From positions 372,001 through 436,000 of the forward strand of contig NZ_LNQS01000009.1 in assembly GCF_001513785.1 (NCBI RefSeq): 64,000 nucleotides of DNA. The letters run 5' to 3'. Position numbers and translations under genes: made by a program. The notes below the pieces were generated by a model that saw only the letters and a program-made list of their open reading frames with translations, did not search any database and was not told where the DNA came from. This stretch comes from Rheinheimera sp. EpRS3 (GTDB taxonomy: Bacteria; Pseudomonadota; Gammaproteobacteria; Enterobacterales; Alteromonadaceae). Of the stretch, positions 45,149 to 54,499 are shown one piece after another. The number at the start of each line of letters is the position of its first letter. Positions within the stretch are counted from its first letter, which is position 1.

Positions 45149-46582
45149 TCAGAGTCTGAATTTCAGGGCCTCGTTAAAACGTTCTTTAAAACATAAGCGC
45201 AGCGTCAGCGCATAAAACACTGCACCAGTCACTACCATAATCAATAGCCTTGGCAGCATAGCCATGTCAGCCAATACCAGTTGCTGCATGCCATATAATA
45301 ACCCCAGCATTACAGAGGATAACAGTAACGGCGGCATAACCGCCTTAATAATTGCCATGCTGCTTATGCCTGCGCGGGAAGCGCATAAGTATACCGCAAA
45401 CAGAAAAAACAGCGGGGTGGTAATAAGCCAGGACGCCGCCACTGCGGTAATGCCGTAACCAGAGGCAAAATAAATAGCAATAGCTGTCAGCACCAGCGAA
45501 AAACTGACATGAATAAGGCCGGTAGATGGAAAGCCAAGTGCCTTCATCAGTGGCGTAAACAGGTTTGAAATAATGCGCAGCGGTATCGTTAGCAATATAA
45601 GTTGCAATGGCAACACGGCATGGCTCCAGTGCTGGCCCAGTATAAGCTGCACCAGCTCATCAGCAGTAGCGGCAAAACCGTAAAATAATGGGAAGCAAAA
45701 TAACGTAATAATGCGCAGCATATAACAGAAGATCTGCTGATACCTTTGTTTGTCGTGCCCGATTGCGGCATACATAGGGTAGGCAACTTCATTAATTAGC
45801 GGCATGGCTTTTGTCATTGGCATTAATGCCAGATGCATGGCCACGGCGTAATAGCCAAGCTGGTTGGCCTCAATAAATCTGGCCGCAATCAGAATATCGG
45901 CTTTCATAAACAGGGTAAACAGTATGCCGGTAGCCATCAATGTCAGGCCAAATTTTAATGCCGGCAACATGCCATTGAACTGAAACAGAGGTAAGTAAAA
46001 CCGGCGCAGCGCCAGGTTATAGCCAACAGCCCGGATAAACACCACCGCAATATTTGACAATATTAATGACCAGAAACCAAAACCGTAAAAGGCTAACAGC
46101 AATGCCAGCGCACTACCGCTAAGGGTGGCAGCAAAATCAATTTTAGAGCGGCTTTTAAAGTTCATTTCTCTGGCAAGCAGGTTGGATGACACCGTGATCC
46201 ATGGCATTACCAAAAACACAGTGGCGGAAGCGTACAACACATATTCCAGTGCCGGTTGCTGGTAGAAAGCTGCCACAGAAGCGGCAAAACTAAGTTGCAA
46301 TATGGCAAGGCCGCCGTTGAGCAGCATCAGTAAGCAGAGGATTTTTCTGATGTAAGACTCATCCAGCTGCTTTTGCCGCACCAGTACATCACCGAGCCCG
46401 GCACTGGCAAATTGCAATGCCAGCATCAGTACCATTTCAGCAATAGCGACTATGCCATAATCGGCAGGGGTAAGCAGACGGATAACCAACAGAGATGCCA
46501 GCCAGGTAAACACCTGTGACAGCAGGCGTAAACTTAATGTCCATCTGAAAGCCGTACGGGCCCGGCTGGATATGCTATCCAT
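45149..46582 (-). CDS. Wzx-type oligosaccharide flippase
   Basis: A 477-aa protein with 12-14 hydrophobic helices, starting ARTAFRWTLSLRLLSQVFTWLASLLVIRLLTPADYGIVAIAEM, the N-terminal pattern of the polysaccharide-transporter (PST/MOP) family. It should flip undecaprenyl-linked repeat units across the inner membrane. It heads a seven-gene minus-strand operon and diverges from the secreted TPR protein gene. Confidence 0.9.
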   Translation of the reverse strand: MDSISSRARTAFRWTLSLRLLSQVFTWLASLLVIRLLTPADYGIVAIAEMVLMLALQFASAGLGDVLVRQKQLDESYIRKILCLLMLLNGGLAILQLSFAASVAAFYQQPALEYVLYASATVFLVMPWITVSSNLLAREMNFKSRSKIDFAATLSGSALALLLAFYGFGFWSLILSNIAVVFIRAVGYNLALRRFYLPLFQFNGMLPALKFGLTLMATGILFTLFMKADILIAARFIEANQLGYYAVAMHLALMPMTKAMPLINEVAYPMYAAIGHDKQRYQQIFCYMLRIITLFCFPLFYGFAATADELVQLILGQHWSHAVLPLQLILLTIPLRIISNLFTPLMKALGFPSTGLIHVSFSLVLTAIAIYFASGYGITAVAASWLITTPLFFLFAVYLCASRAGISSMAIIKAVMPPLLLSSVMLGLLYGMQQLVLADMAMLPRLLIMVVTGAVFYALTLRLCFKERFNEALKFRL

Positions 46583-46741
46583 GCAATCCTCTTAGATACT
46601 TTGCCGCAACCTTTACGACAATGCGCCATTCTAACGTCTGGCGCGGTAAAGTTAAAGCCGGATGATCACTAATGCTAAATCGGCCGGATTTTGCTATGGT
46701 TAATGCGTTTTCGCTTTTGATAATGTTTATCACGGATGGTA

Positions 46742-47461
46742 ATGATGAAAAAATCAGCTTTTATTTGTACCGCAGCCCTAATATTACCGACATATGTTAT
46801 GGGCTATGATTTTACGCCTACTCAGGCAGAGTTCAACACCTGGGATCAGCGCTGTAAACTGGCATACTCGGCTACCGGTTCTGCGCGTAAATCCGGTTTG
46901 TACCCTAACCAGACTAAAGCCGACAGCACTAAGGCGCTGGCCTTTGCTGAATCAGCTGGCGGAGCCTGGCACTACTGTGCCGGCGTGGTGTATCTTAAAC
47001 GCGCGGAGGCGAGCTCTGGCAATTTGCGTGAGGCAAGTTTAAAACGGGCCCTGAGTGAAATTCAGTTTACTGCGCGTAATATCAATAAAGACCACAGCTG
47101 GTATCCGGAAATTTATATTGATATGGCCAAGGTGCACTTTGAAATGGGCGATAAAAAGGCCGGTTTTGATACGTTGCGTGGCTTATTAAAAACACACGCA
47201 AATAATTCGCTGTCATACACGGCTCTGGCTTATTACCTGAAAAGAAACGGTGATGCCAAAGCGGCGCTAAAAGTGTTGAAGCAAGCCCCTGAGAATTTGC
47301 AGGCCGAATCAGCTGAACTGAATTACTTTTTGGGCTGGTATTCACTTGACGCAGGGCAGGCTGATGAAGCTGTGCAGTATGCAACCAGAGCGTATCAGCT
47401 GGGTTACCCGGTGCCGGGGCTGAGAAATAAACTGCGGGCACAAGGCAAAATAATACCGTAA
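46742..47461 (+). CDS. secreted TPR-like protein of unknown role
   Basis: A 239-aa protein with a signal peptide (MMKKSAFICTAALILPTYVMG) and helix-turn-helix repeats of TPR type in the C-terminal half (PEIYIDMAKVHFEMGDKKAGFDTLRGLLK, LSYTALAYYLKRNGDAKAALKVLKQ, NYFLGWYSLDAGQADEAVQYATRAYQLG). Cysteines near residues 38 and 78 could form a disulfide. It is a single gene between two EPS operons, so a role as envelope scaffold is inferred. The start may be 46736, 46742 or 46745. Confidence 0.75.
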   Translation: MMKKSAFICTAALILPTYVMGYDFTPTQAEFNTWDQRCKLAYSATGSARKSGLYPNQTKADSTKALAFAESAGGAWHYCAGVVYLKRAEASSGNLREASLKRALSEIQFTARNINKDHSWYPEIYIDMAKVHFEMGDKKAGFDTLRGLLKTHANNSLSYTALAYYLKRNGDAKAALKVLKQAPENLQAESAELNYFLGWYSLDAGQADEAVQYATRAYQLGYPVPGLRNKLRAQGKIIP

Positions 47462-47490
47462 AGCTCTGCGCTTAATGAAACGCAGAGCTT
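47461..47490. terminator. convergent hairpin between TPR gene and O-ligase operon
   Basis: AAGCTCTGCG pairs perfectly over 10 bp with CGCAGAGCTT around the loop CTTAATGAAA. It lies between two convergent stop codons but lacks a strong T-run, so termination may be partial. Confidence 0.55.
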
Positions 47491-47516
47491 GGCTTTAACG
47501 CGGTGCTGTTTATTTA

Positions 47517-48863
47517 TTACGCCAGTTTTGCCTGATATGGCTTGGTTTCTACTGCTGTATCGGCTGTAACAGGCGGTTTTCCCGGCTGATAAAGTTTGTA
47601 GATAGAAATTACTGAGACGATGCCTGCCAGGGCATAAAATAAGTCAAAGTACGCCAAACTAACGTTAGCGCCAGTGACACAGAAACCTATCAGCGATAAG
47701 GATATTGCTGCGCTGAGTTTTTCACACCAGAGCTGCTGATGTTTTTTTGCTTTTACCCGGTTGCTTCTGTTTATCCATAAAATGCTGGTTAAAATCATCA
47801 GGAAGATGGTTAAGCCAACATAGCCATGGTCGCCTAATACCTGAAAATAAATATTATGTGCCGCTTTGGGTGCTGACCCTTCAGGTATCTCCGGTGTTTC
47901 AATCGGGCCATAAAATGGTGTAAAAGGCGCATAGCTGTGCCATACCAAATGATCTGTTGCACCCATAAATCCGGCACCTGTGACCGGATGATCCCGTGCT
48001 ATCATCGCTGCAATTTTCCAGGCCCATAGCCTGCCGATAAAAGAAGCATCATCGGTAGATGCAGTTTCAATAGTACTTTGTCTTTCCCGCCAGTGCTCTG
48101 GCGTAGACTGATAAGCCGTGGGCAAGATAAGAATTGCTAACAACGCCCAAAGCAGTTTACGTTTAGATTTCCACCAAAATGCTAATGCCAGTATCGCCAG
48201 GCCAATAAAACCGCCACGTGAACCCGTGCCAACAATAGCAAGAATGTTCAGCAGCAGCAGGCCCCATAAGCCAAGTTTTAAGTAAGAATGCCGGGTGGCG
48301 TAGATGAGATAAACTATTAGTGGAATACACATATTAACCGCAACGGCAAAATCGTTGCGATCGCGGATAGCACCGGCCCGGCCTGTGACCATATGGCCAC
48401 CACCTGACAAAATAAACTTAACGGATTCCATGGCCGCATAAGATGAAATCGCCAGTACAATTGCCCATATTAAGGTATCTATGTGTAGTTTTTTATTGAT
48501 CATCAGAGTTATAAAGAAGTAAAAAACTAACACTTTGATAAATTGCTGCCAGTAGTCTGTGGCGTAGGTAGAGATACTGTGTAAGCTGGTAAACGACGTT
48601 ATTAATGTCCAGATTGCAAATAACAAGATCCAGAAACTTAATGAATTAAAAGCGAAGGTTTTTCTTTTTTGTACTACGATATAGGATATAACCGTAACCA
48701 GTACAATCGTCAGATTAAGCCGGAAACTGCTGGAAAAACCAAACGCCCAGTTTGCCGGAGCCATCAGAGAGATCCACGCCCAGGATGCAATACCTAAAAA
48801 TGGCCGCTTAAAACAGAAATAAATCGCGACAAATAAAAAGCCGACCAGTAACAAATCGCGCAT
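47517..48863 (-). CDS. exosortase A-associated O-antigen ligase-like protein
   Basis: A 448-aa polytopic membrane protein (about ten helices) of the Wzy/WaaL class in its exosortase-associated form: RPFLGIASWAWISLMAPANWAFGFSSSFRLN at the N-terminus, GTGSRGGFIGLAILA in the centre, and the periplasmic loop containing HNIYFQVLGDHGYVGLTIFL. It may polymerise the repeat or attach glycans to a protein or lipid acceptor. Its ATG shares one base with the stop of the 27-aa microprotein. Confidence 0.9.
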   Translation of the reverse strand: MRDLLLVGFLFVAIYFCFKRPFLGIASWAWISLMAPANWAFGFSSSFRLNLTIVLVTVISYIVVQKRKTFAFNSLSFWILLFAIWTLITSFTSLHSISTYATDYWQQFIKVLVFYFFITLMINKKLHIDTLIWAIVLAISSYAAMESVKFILSGGGHMVTGRAGAIRDRNDFAVAVNMCIPLIVYLIYATRHSYLKLGLWGLLLLNILAIVGTGSRGGFIGLAILALAFWWKSKRKLLWALLAILILPTAYQSTPEHWRERQSTIETASTDDASFIGRLWAWKIAAMIARDHPVTGAGFMGATDHLVWHSYAPFTPFYGPIETPEIPEGSAPKAAHNIYFQVLGDHGYVGLTIFLMILTSILWINRSNRVKAKKHQQLWCEKLSAAISLSLIGFCVTGANVSLAYFDLFYALAGIVSVISIYKLYQPGKPPVTADTAVETKPYQAKLA

Positions 48864-48946
48864 TAGCTTTTATCCTGCCGGTCAGCCCAATACAACAGAT
48901 AGCACACCGCGATTATGGCAGTTAACAGATAAAAACTGTCGATCAT
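48863..48946 (-). CDS. 27-aa single-helix membrane microprotein
   Basis: A tiny reading frame fills the gap between the CapK-like and O-ligase genes. It starts at the ATG at 48946, which overlaps the CapK-like stop as ATGA, and ends with a TAA (48863-48865) whose last base begins the O-ligase ATG. The translation begins MIDSFYLLTAIIAVCYLLYW and ends in a charged tail (ADRQDKS), giving one transmembrane helix with a short cytoplasmic end. The double coupling argues that it is real. It may aid or anchor the O-ligase or exosortase; function is not known to me. Confidence 0.7.
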   Translation of the reverse strand: MIDSFYLLTAIIAVCYLLYWADRQDKS

Positions 48947-50301
48947 ACCGCTGTTACCTTACTAATAACGTAGCGATATTTGCCTGATTTTTCTGGCTTT
49001 ATTTCGGCGCACTGTTGCACATTAATTTCCACACTTTGTCCCAGCCTGGCTTGGAGGCCACTGCTGATTTGCTTGCGTATTTCTGCAGGTAACTCACCCT
49101 GGTGCCATACCACCTGCACAGCAGTAAGATTGAGTGATTCCTGCACAATTTTAAAGGCTGTTATACCACTAATATCGCGCAGAATATAAATCAGTGCCAG
49201 ACCATGCATCATAGTACCGTCTGCCGCCATTACAAAATCGGTGCTGCGCCCTTCAATTGACTCCAGCAGCGGCAGACTGCGGCCGCAGCTGCAACTTTCT
49301 GCCGCGATGGTGCCAACATCGCCGGTACGATAGCGCACAAAAGGGAACTCAGAAGTCGCCAGGTGGGTAACCACAATTTCTCCGGCCTGACCGGCAGGCA
49401 ATACCTGGCCTTGAGCATCAACTATTTCTACAATGATATCTTCGTAGGACAAGTGCATGCCGCCGTGCGGGCATTGATGGGCAATAAAGCCGGCATCGCG
49501 GCCACCGTAGCCATTGGCTACCGGTGCGCCAAATACTGTGCTTATCAGTTCTCGCTGATAAGGGTAAAGCCGCTCTGATGTAACAAAGACCACTTTAATA
49601 CCCAGATTATCCATAACAATGCCATGGCGCTGTGCTGTTTGCGCCAGCAAGTGGTACACCGACGGATAGCCGAATAACATGCGAGGTTTAACATCATGTA
49701 TTTGCTGCAAAAAGCTGAGTAGTTTATCTTCAGTTAAATCAAACGCCGGTACTAGTTCTGAGCGAAACAGCCGGTCACGCCAGATACGGGCTTTGTCCTG
49801 AGCATTAAGCTCAATGGGTGAGCCCCAGGCAACAATTTCTTTGTCACCAATATCGACATCCCACCAGCGCGTTGCCCGCCATTTGGCAGCAACATCGTGC
49901 GATACCCGCTCGTTACCGAGTAAAAAAATCAACGGTTGGCCACTGGAGCCGCCGGTATTAAAGCGTTTAAGCTCGCCGGCGTTACCGGCTTTTAACGCAG
50001 TAAAGTTTTCGCTAATCAGTGGCTTAGTTAAAAATGGCAATTTGCTTAAGTCGGCCGCAGTTTGAATATCATCAGGTGTAAGGCTGTGTTGTTGCATCAG
50101 GCTGCGGTAGTAGGGCACCTGCTGATAAAGCTGAGCAATAAAGCGTTGCAGGTTGTGGTTTTGCAATTGCTGTAGTTTGTCCAGTGGCAACCACTGGCTT
50201 TGCTCTAACTGACGGCGGCGGCGCACACTGTCATGCTTTTTAAAATATTCCTGCAGCGGGAAAATAACGGCTGAAATAAATCGGGTATAAAGCGCTGTCA
50301 T
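48943..50301 (-). CDS. CapK/PaaK-like adenylate-forming protein
   Basis: A 452-aa member of the phenylacetate-CoA-ligase-like family found in capsule and EPS clusters (CapK). RFNTGGSSGQPLIFLLG near residue 113 is the nucleotide loop, ANGYGGRDAGFIAHQCPHGGMHL lies in the core, and FPFVRYRTGDVGTI and CSCGRSLPLLESIEGRSTDF end the large domain (the paired cysteines could bind zinc). It probably adenylates an acid for transfer to the polysaccharide. It overlaps its neighbours on both sides by ATGA. Confidence 0.87.
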   Translation of the reverse strand: MTALYTRFISAVIFPLQEYFKKHDSVRRRRQLEQSQWLPLDKLQQLQNHNLQRFIAQLYQQVPYYRSLMQQHSLTPDDIQTAADLSKLPFLTKPLISENFTALKAGNAGELKRFNTGGSSGQPLIFLLGNERVSHDVAAKWRATRWWDVDIGDKEIVAWGSPIELNAQDKARIWRDRLFRSELVPAFDLTEDKLLSFLQQIHDVKPRMLFGYPSVYHLLAQTAQRHGIVMDNLGIKVVFVTSERLYPYQRELISTVFGAPVANGYGGRDAGFIAHQCPHGGMHLSYEDIIVEIVDAQGQVLPAGQAGEIVVTHLATSEFPFVRYRTGDVGTIAAESCSCGRSLPLLESIEGRSTDFVMAADGTMMHGLALIYILRDISGITAFKIVQESLNLTAVQVVWHQGELPAEIRKQISSGLQARLGQSVEINVQQCAEIKPEKSGKYRYVISKVTAV

Positions 50302-51407
50302 GCCCTGTGCTCCATGGCGCGTATTGCCGAATTGTAATGTCCGGCTAGCTGGCTGCCGACAATATGCCAGTGAAAGCGACCGCTGTTTAGCAGGCCATTT
50401 TGCACTAATTGCTGGCGCAGCTCTGGTGAAGCCAGCAGCTGTTTTGCATAGGTAAACATTGTTTGATAATCGCCCTGCTCTGTCAGCAGAGCATCGATTT
50501 TATCTGTTACTAAACGTGGAATACCGCCAACGTTAGTGCTTATTATCGGCACGCCACAGGCCATCGCTTCAATAACAGAATTGGGGGAGTTATCAACCAG
50601 GCTGCTGTTTAGCATAATATCGGCACTGCGGTACAATTCGGCCATTTGTGTTGTGTCCAGCCGCCCGGCAAAGCTCACTGCCTGAGTTAAGCCGCTTTGT
50701 TGCACCTGTTGCTGCAACTGGGCTAACAAAGGGCCGGTACCGGCAATGGTTAACTTTGCCTGTGGATACTGCTGATAAACCAGCTCAAAGGCTTTTAGTG
50801 CGGTAGCAACATCGTAAATGGCTTCCAGATTACGGGTAACAATAAAATGTGGTGCTGTTACCGGCTTCGCTTTGGGCGCTGAGGCTGGATAAAACAGCGT
50901 ATGATCAAGGATATTTGGCACTATCGCTGATGGCTGATCATAGCCGGCAAATACCTGCTGCAAAAAAGCAGAGGGTACCAGCACGGCACTGGCGTGGCGC
51001 AGCGAGAACTGCACTTTGCGCCAACTGGCAGCAAAAAAGGTTTCGGCGTGTCCGCCGCGGTAATTCACAATAACCGGTGTGCGGCGCAGGTAACTTATCC
51101 AGATAGCCGGTGCGGCAAATAAATGCCATGACCAGCCAGAATTAGCCATTATATGCACCACTTGTGCTCTGCCAACGGCCTGATACAGGTTAATAATATA
51201 AGGTACCAGCCTGAACAGAGCCCGTAGCCCCACAATGCGGCCAGCAAATGCCGGGCGATAAGGCGCATTTACCGCAACCAGTTCAACAGTTGCGCCATCT
51301 TGTTGCAACAGTGCTTTGAGTTGCCGGGTTTGATTTGCCATGCCACCAGCGGGCGGCGGGATAGGGCCCACCAGGCAAATATGCATGTTGCTTACGCTAT
51401 CAGACAC
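50298..51407 (-). CDS. glycosyltransferase family 4
   Basis: A 369-aa GT-B enzyme. VGPIPPPAGGMANQTRQL near residue 13 is the acceptor-side glycine-rich loop, and SVIEAMACGVPIISTNVGGIPRLV is the retaining-GT donor motif (E-x7-E region). The start is GTG at 51407 with CGAGG seven bases upstream, overlapping the previous stop by eight bases. It adds a sugar during repeat-unit assembly on the cytoplasmic face. Confidence 0.9.
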   Translation of the reverse strand: MSDSVSNMHICLVGPIPPPAGGMANQTRQLKALLQQDGATVELVAVNAPYRPAFAGRIVGLRALFRLVPYIINLYQAVGRAQVVHIMANSGWSWHLFAAPAIWISYLRRTPVIVNYRGGHAETFFAASWRKVQFSLRHASAVLVPSAFLQQVFAGYDQPSAIVPNILDHTLFYPASAPKAKPVTAPHFIVTRNLEAIYDVATALKAFELVYQQYPQAKLTIAGTGPLLAQLQQQVQQSGLTQAVSFAGRLDTTQMAELYRSADIMLNSSLVDNSPNSVIEAMACGVPIISTNVGGIPRLVTDKIDALLTEQGDYQTMFTYAKQLLASPELRQQLVQNGLLNSGRFHWHIVGSQLAGHYNSAIRAMEHRA

Positions 51408-52605
51408 GAGCCAGCCTCGTGTAGATATCAGTATAGCGGCCTACAGATACCGCCCAGTTACGCTCTGTCTGGATGTAATGCAGCGCGTTATCAATAATGC
51501 TGTCGTTGGTACTGAAATTCTTTAACGCTCTGACAGCTTGCTCGGCCAGATCATCAATATTGTCGCGCTGAAACAGCCAGCCGGTTTTGGCATGCTCAAT
51601 CAGCTCCAAATGGCCACCAACGTCAGATGCCAGCAGCATCATACCTTGTGCCATGGCTTCCAGAGGCTTTAGTGGCGTAACCAGCTCGGTTAAGCGCATG
51701 GCTTTGCGCGGATACACCAGTAAATCGACCAGACTGTAATATTGCATTACATCGCTGTGTGGCACCCGGCCTGGCATAATCACAGCATCATCAAGCTGAA
51801 GCTCGCTAATCAGCAGCTGCAACGCCTCTTGTTGTGGCCCGCCACCAACAAGCAACAACATAGCGTCCGGCACTTTTTGCCTGATCAATGGCAGGGCCCT
51901 GATCAGCAGATCCAAGCCTTCATAGGCGTAAAACGAGCCAAGGAAACCTAATACCGGCTTGTTTTTCAGTTTAAACTGCATTTCAAGTGCGGCGTTTTTT
52001 TCACGGATAAGCTGAAACTGCTCCGGGTCAACGGCATTGGGGATCACGGTTATTTTGTCTGCGCTGATACCCCTGCTAACCAAATCCTGTCTTAAGCCTT
52101 CACAAATAGTGGTAACAGCATCCGCTTTTTTCGCCACGTGGGTTTCCAGCGATTGCGTCATATTATAGCGCAGATCACCTTCGGTGCAGGTACCATGATC
52201 AACGGCAGCATCTTCCCAAAACGCGCGTATTTCATATACCACCGGCAGTTTGGCTTTTTTTGCGGCCCATAATGCAGCCAGGCCATTTAGTGCCGGTGAA
52301 TGAGCATGCAACACGTCGGGCTTTTCCTGGCTAATAATCTGCAAAATACGCTTTTTCAGCGCCAGTACCACGGCCAGCTCTTTTAACACCGGTAAGCGCC
52401 AAAACCAGCCGCTGTAGGGCAGGGTGCGGTAAAAGCTGAAACCTTCTGCTTGCTCTGTGCCTTGCTCCTTAGTTGGATGCTTCGGGCTGGTAACATGACA
52501 TGTCTGATAGCCGAGTTTACGTTGTTGCTGCAAAATAGCGCGTGAACGAAAAGTGTAACCACTGTGTAATGGCAAAGAATGATCGAAAATATGCAGGATC
52601 TTCAT
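51400..52605 (-). CDS. exosortase A-associated glycosyltransferase (Daro_2409-type)
   Basis: A 401-aa GT-B enzyme whose start, MKILHIFDHSLPLHSGYTF, is the signature of an exosortase-associated glycosyltransferase family. DVLHAHSPALNGLAALWAAKK and the donor motif PLKPLEAMAQGMMLLASDVGGHLELI are present. The ATG at 52605 overlaps the amidotransferase stop (ATGA); the longer frame to 52650 is rejected. Confidence 0.92.
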   Translation of the reverse strand: MKILHIFDHSLPLHSGYTFRSRAILQQQRKLGYQTCHVTSPKHPTKEQGTEQAEGFSFYRTLPYSGWFWRLPVLKELAVVLALKKRILQIISQEKPDVLHAHSPALNGLAALWAAKKAKLPVVYEIRAFWEDAAVDHGTCTEGDLRYNMTQSLETHVAKKADAVTTICEGLRQDLVSRGISADKITVIPNAVDPEQFQLIREKNAALEMQFKLKNKPVLGFLGSFYAYEGLDLLIRALPLIRQKVPDAMLLLVGGGPQQEALQLLISELQLDDAVIMPGRVPHSDVMQYYSLVDLLVYPRKAMRLTELVTPLKPLEAMAQGMMLLASDVGGHLELIEHAKTGWLFQRDNIDDLAEQAVRALKNFSTNDSIIDNALHYIQTERNWAVSVGRYTDIYTRLARV

Positions 52606-54497
52606 TTGCTGTTGCGCTCCAGGAAGGCGGCAAACATCAGCAGTGTCCATAGCGCGGCGCTATTATCTTTTAGTGCGCGTTTATGATCGTCAATCAGCTG
52701 CTTTAGCTCGGCAACATTAAAGTAGCCGCTGTTAATCATGACATCGGACAGCAACTTATCCTGCAGCTTTTGCTGCAACGGGCCGCGAAACCATTCGGCC
52801 AGCGGAACGGCAAAGCCCATTTTTTTCCGATACAGCACATCATCCGGCAAATGCGGTTCCAGTGCTTTTTTCAGCGAGAATTTACCCACGCCATTTTGCA
52901 AATTCGCGCTTGATTCGGCAGTAAAGGCCCACTCAACAAATTTGTGGTCTAAAAATGGCACCCGCACTTCAAGCGAGTGAGCCATAGAGGCGCGGTCTAC
53001 TTTGGTTAGAATATCGCCCACCAGATAGGTTTTCATATCCAGATACTGGGCTATTTTCATCGGGTCCAGATGTTTAACCCTGGCACCGTGGCGACGAAAC
53101 ACCTCCAGTGAGCTATAGCCGTTAAGGCGCTGCTTAAACGCTGGGGAAAACAGCCTGTCGCGCTGATCCTGGCGCAAAATGGCAATGGAGTTGTGGTAAC
53201 CGGCAACGGTGTCCATCGCCAATGACTGAAAGGTGGTTTTGGCGCGTAAAAAGCGCGGTGCCCAGTCCAGTTTAGGGTAAATTTTACCCAGCAAACCAAA
53301 AACCGGCTTTCTTATTGCCAGTGGCAGCCAGTTACGAAAACGTTCTTCATTCAGGTGCAGCTTATAGCGGCGATAGCCGGCAAATAACTCGTCGGCACCA
53401 TCACCGCTCAATGCCACCGTAACATGCTGGCGTGCCATTTGGCAGACGCGATAGGTGGGTATTGCTGAGCTGTCGGCGTAAGGCTCGTCGTACAAGTCTG
53501 CCAGTTGATCCAACAGTTCAAAATCGTTCTGGCTAACGATATTTTCATGGTGGTTGGTGTTATAACGCGCGGCAACCTGACGGGCAAACTCGGTTTCATT
53601 AAACTGTGGGCTGTCAAAACCGATAGAGCAAGTGTTAACTGGATCACTTTGCAGGCCAGCCATCATGGCGACAACAGCGCTTGAATCGACACCGCCAGAT
53701 AAAAAGGCGCCCAGCGGCACTTCTGCTACCAGCCGAATATCCACCGCTTCACGAAATCTTGTGATCAGCTCTGCGCTAAGTTCCTGCTCTGTTACGGCAT
53801 CTTGCCACTGCGTGGGTACATCCCAATACTGCTTTGGTTCACTCAGCTTGGCCTGGCCGTGCTGCAACAATAAAGTATGGCCCGGCGCTAGTTTATAGCT
53901 GTGCTGGTAAATAGTGTAAGGCTCTGGAATATAACCAAAGCTGAAATAATCTTCGATAGTGCTGTCGCGCAGTGCGGTAATAAAATCCGGATGGTTACGC
54001 AACACTTTAAGTTCTGAGCCGAAAATAAACTGGCCATCATCAAGCAGCGAGTAAAACAGTGGTTTAATGCCAAGACGGTCACGGGCCAAAAACAGGCACT
54101 GACGGCTGTTATCCCAGATAGCAAACGCAAACATACCGCGCAGGTGATGCACGCAGTCTTCGCCCCATTCGAGCCAGGCATTAAGAATGGTTTCGGTATC
54201 GCCGTTGGTATTAAACTGATAGCCCTTGCCAAGTAGTTCCTGGCGCAGTTCGCGATAGTTGTAGATTTCACCATTAAACACAATACAGGCCTGTGCATTG
54301 GCGCTTTGCATGGGCTGCGGGCTGCCGGCAATATCTATAATCGATAACCGGCGGTGTGCCAGGCCGACCGTAGGCTCAAAAAAGTAATCTCCGGCATCGG
54401 GCCCGCGGTGCCACTGGCTGTCATTCATTTTGGCCAGAACTTGCGGATCAGGCGTAGCCTGGGTTTTCAGCTGATAAATTCCTGCTATACCACACAT
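52602..54497 (-). CDS. exosortase A-associated amidotransferase (asparagine synthetase family)
   Basis: A 631-aa AsnB-type enzyme. It opens MCGIAGIYQLK, so the Ntn glutaminase cysteine (residue 2) is intact, unlike in its paralogue at 41404-43203. LAHRRLSIID and VFNGEIYNYRELRQ complete the glutaminase, and FLSGGVDSSAVVAMMAG and LSGDGADELFAGYRRY the synthetase half. It would amidate a uronic acid or other carboxyl with nitrogen from glutamine; WecC in this window makes such an acidic sugar. It is two bases after the TIGR03088-type glycosyltransferase... in the order of transcription it follows that neighbour's upstream group and precedes the Daro_2409-type gene. Confidence 0.9.
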   Translation of the reverse strand: MCGIAGIYQLKTQATPDPQVLAKMNDSQWHRGPDAGDYFFEPTVGLAHRRLSIIDIAGSPQPMQSANAQACIVFNGEIYNYRELRQELLGKGYQFNTNGDTETILNAWLEWGEDCVHHLRGMFAFAIWDNSRQCLFLARDRLGIKPLFYSLLDDGQFIFGSELKVLRNHPDFITALRDSTIEDYFSFGYIPEPYTIYQHSYKLAPGHTLLLQHGQAKLSEPKQYWDVPTQWQDAVTEQELSAELITRFREAVDIRLVAEVPLGAFLSGGVDSSAVVAMMAGLQSDPVNTCSIGFDSPQFNETEFARQVAARYNTNHHENIVSQNDFELLDQLADLYDEPYADSSAIPTYRVCQMARQHVTVALSGDGADELFAGYRRYKLHLNEERFRNWLPLAIRKPVFGLLGKIYPKLDWAPRFLRAKTTFQSLAMDTVAGYHNSIAILRQDQRDRLFSPAFKQRLNGYSSLEVFRRHGARVKHLDPMKIAQYLDMKTYLVGDILTKVDRASMAHSLEVRVPFLDHKFVEWAFTAESSANLQNGVGKFSLKKALEPHLPDDVLYRKKMGFAVPLAEWFRGPLQQKLQDKLLSDVMINSGYFNVAELKQLIDDHKRALKDNSAALWTLLMFAAFLERNSK

Positions 54498-54499
54498 GG

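Noticed and set aside
46676..46698. Possible sigma-54 site before the secreted TPR gene (CGGCCGGATTTTGCT)
   Set aside because: GG and GC are nine rather than ten bases apart and the -24 half does not match TGGCAC.
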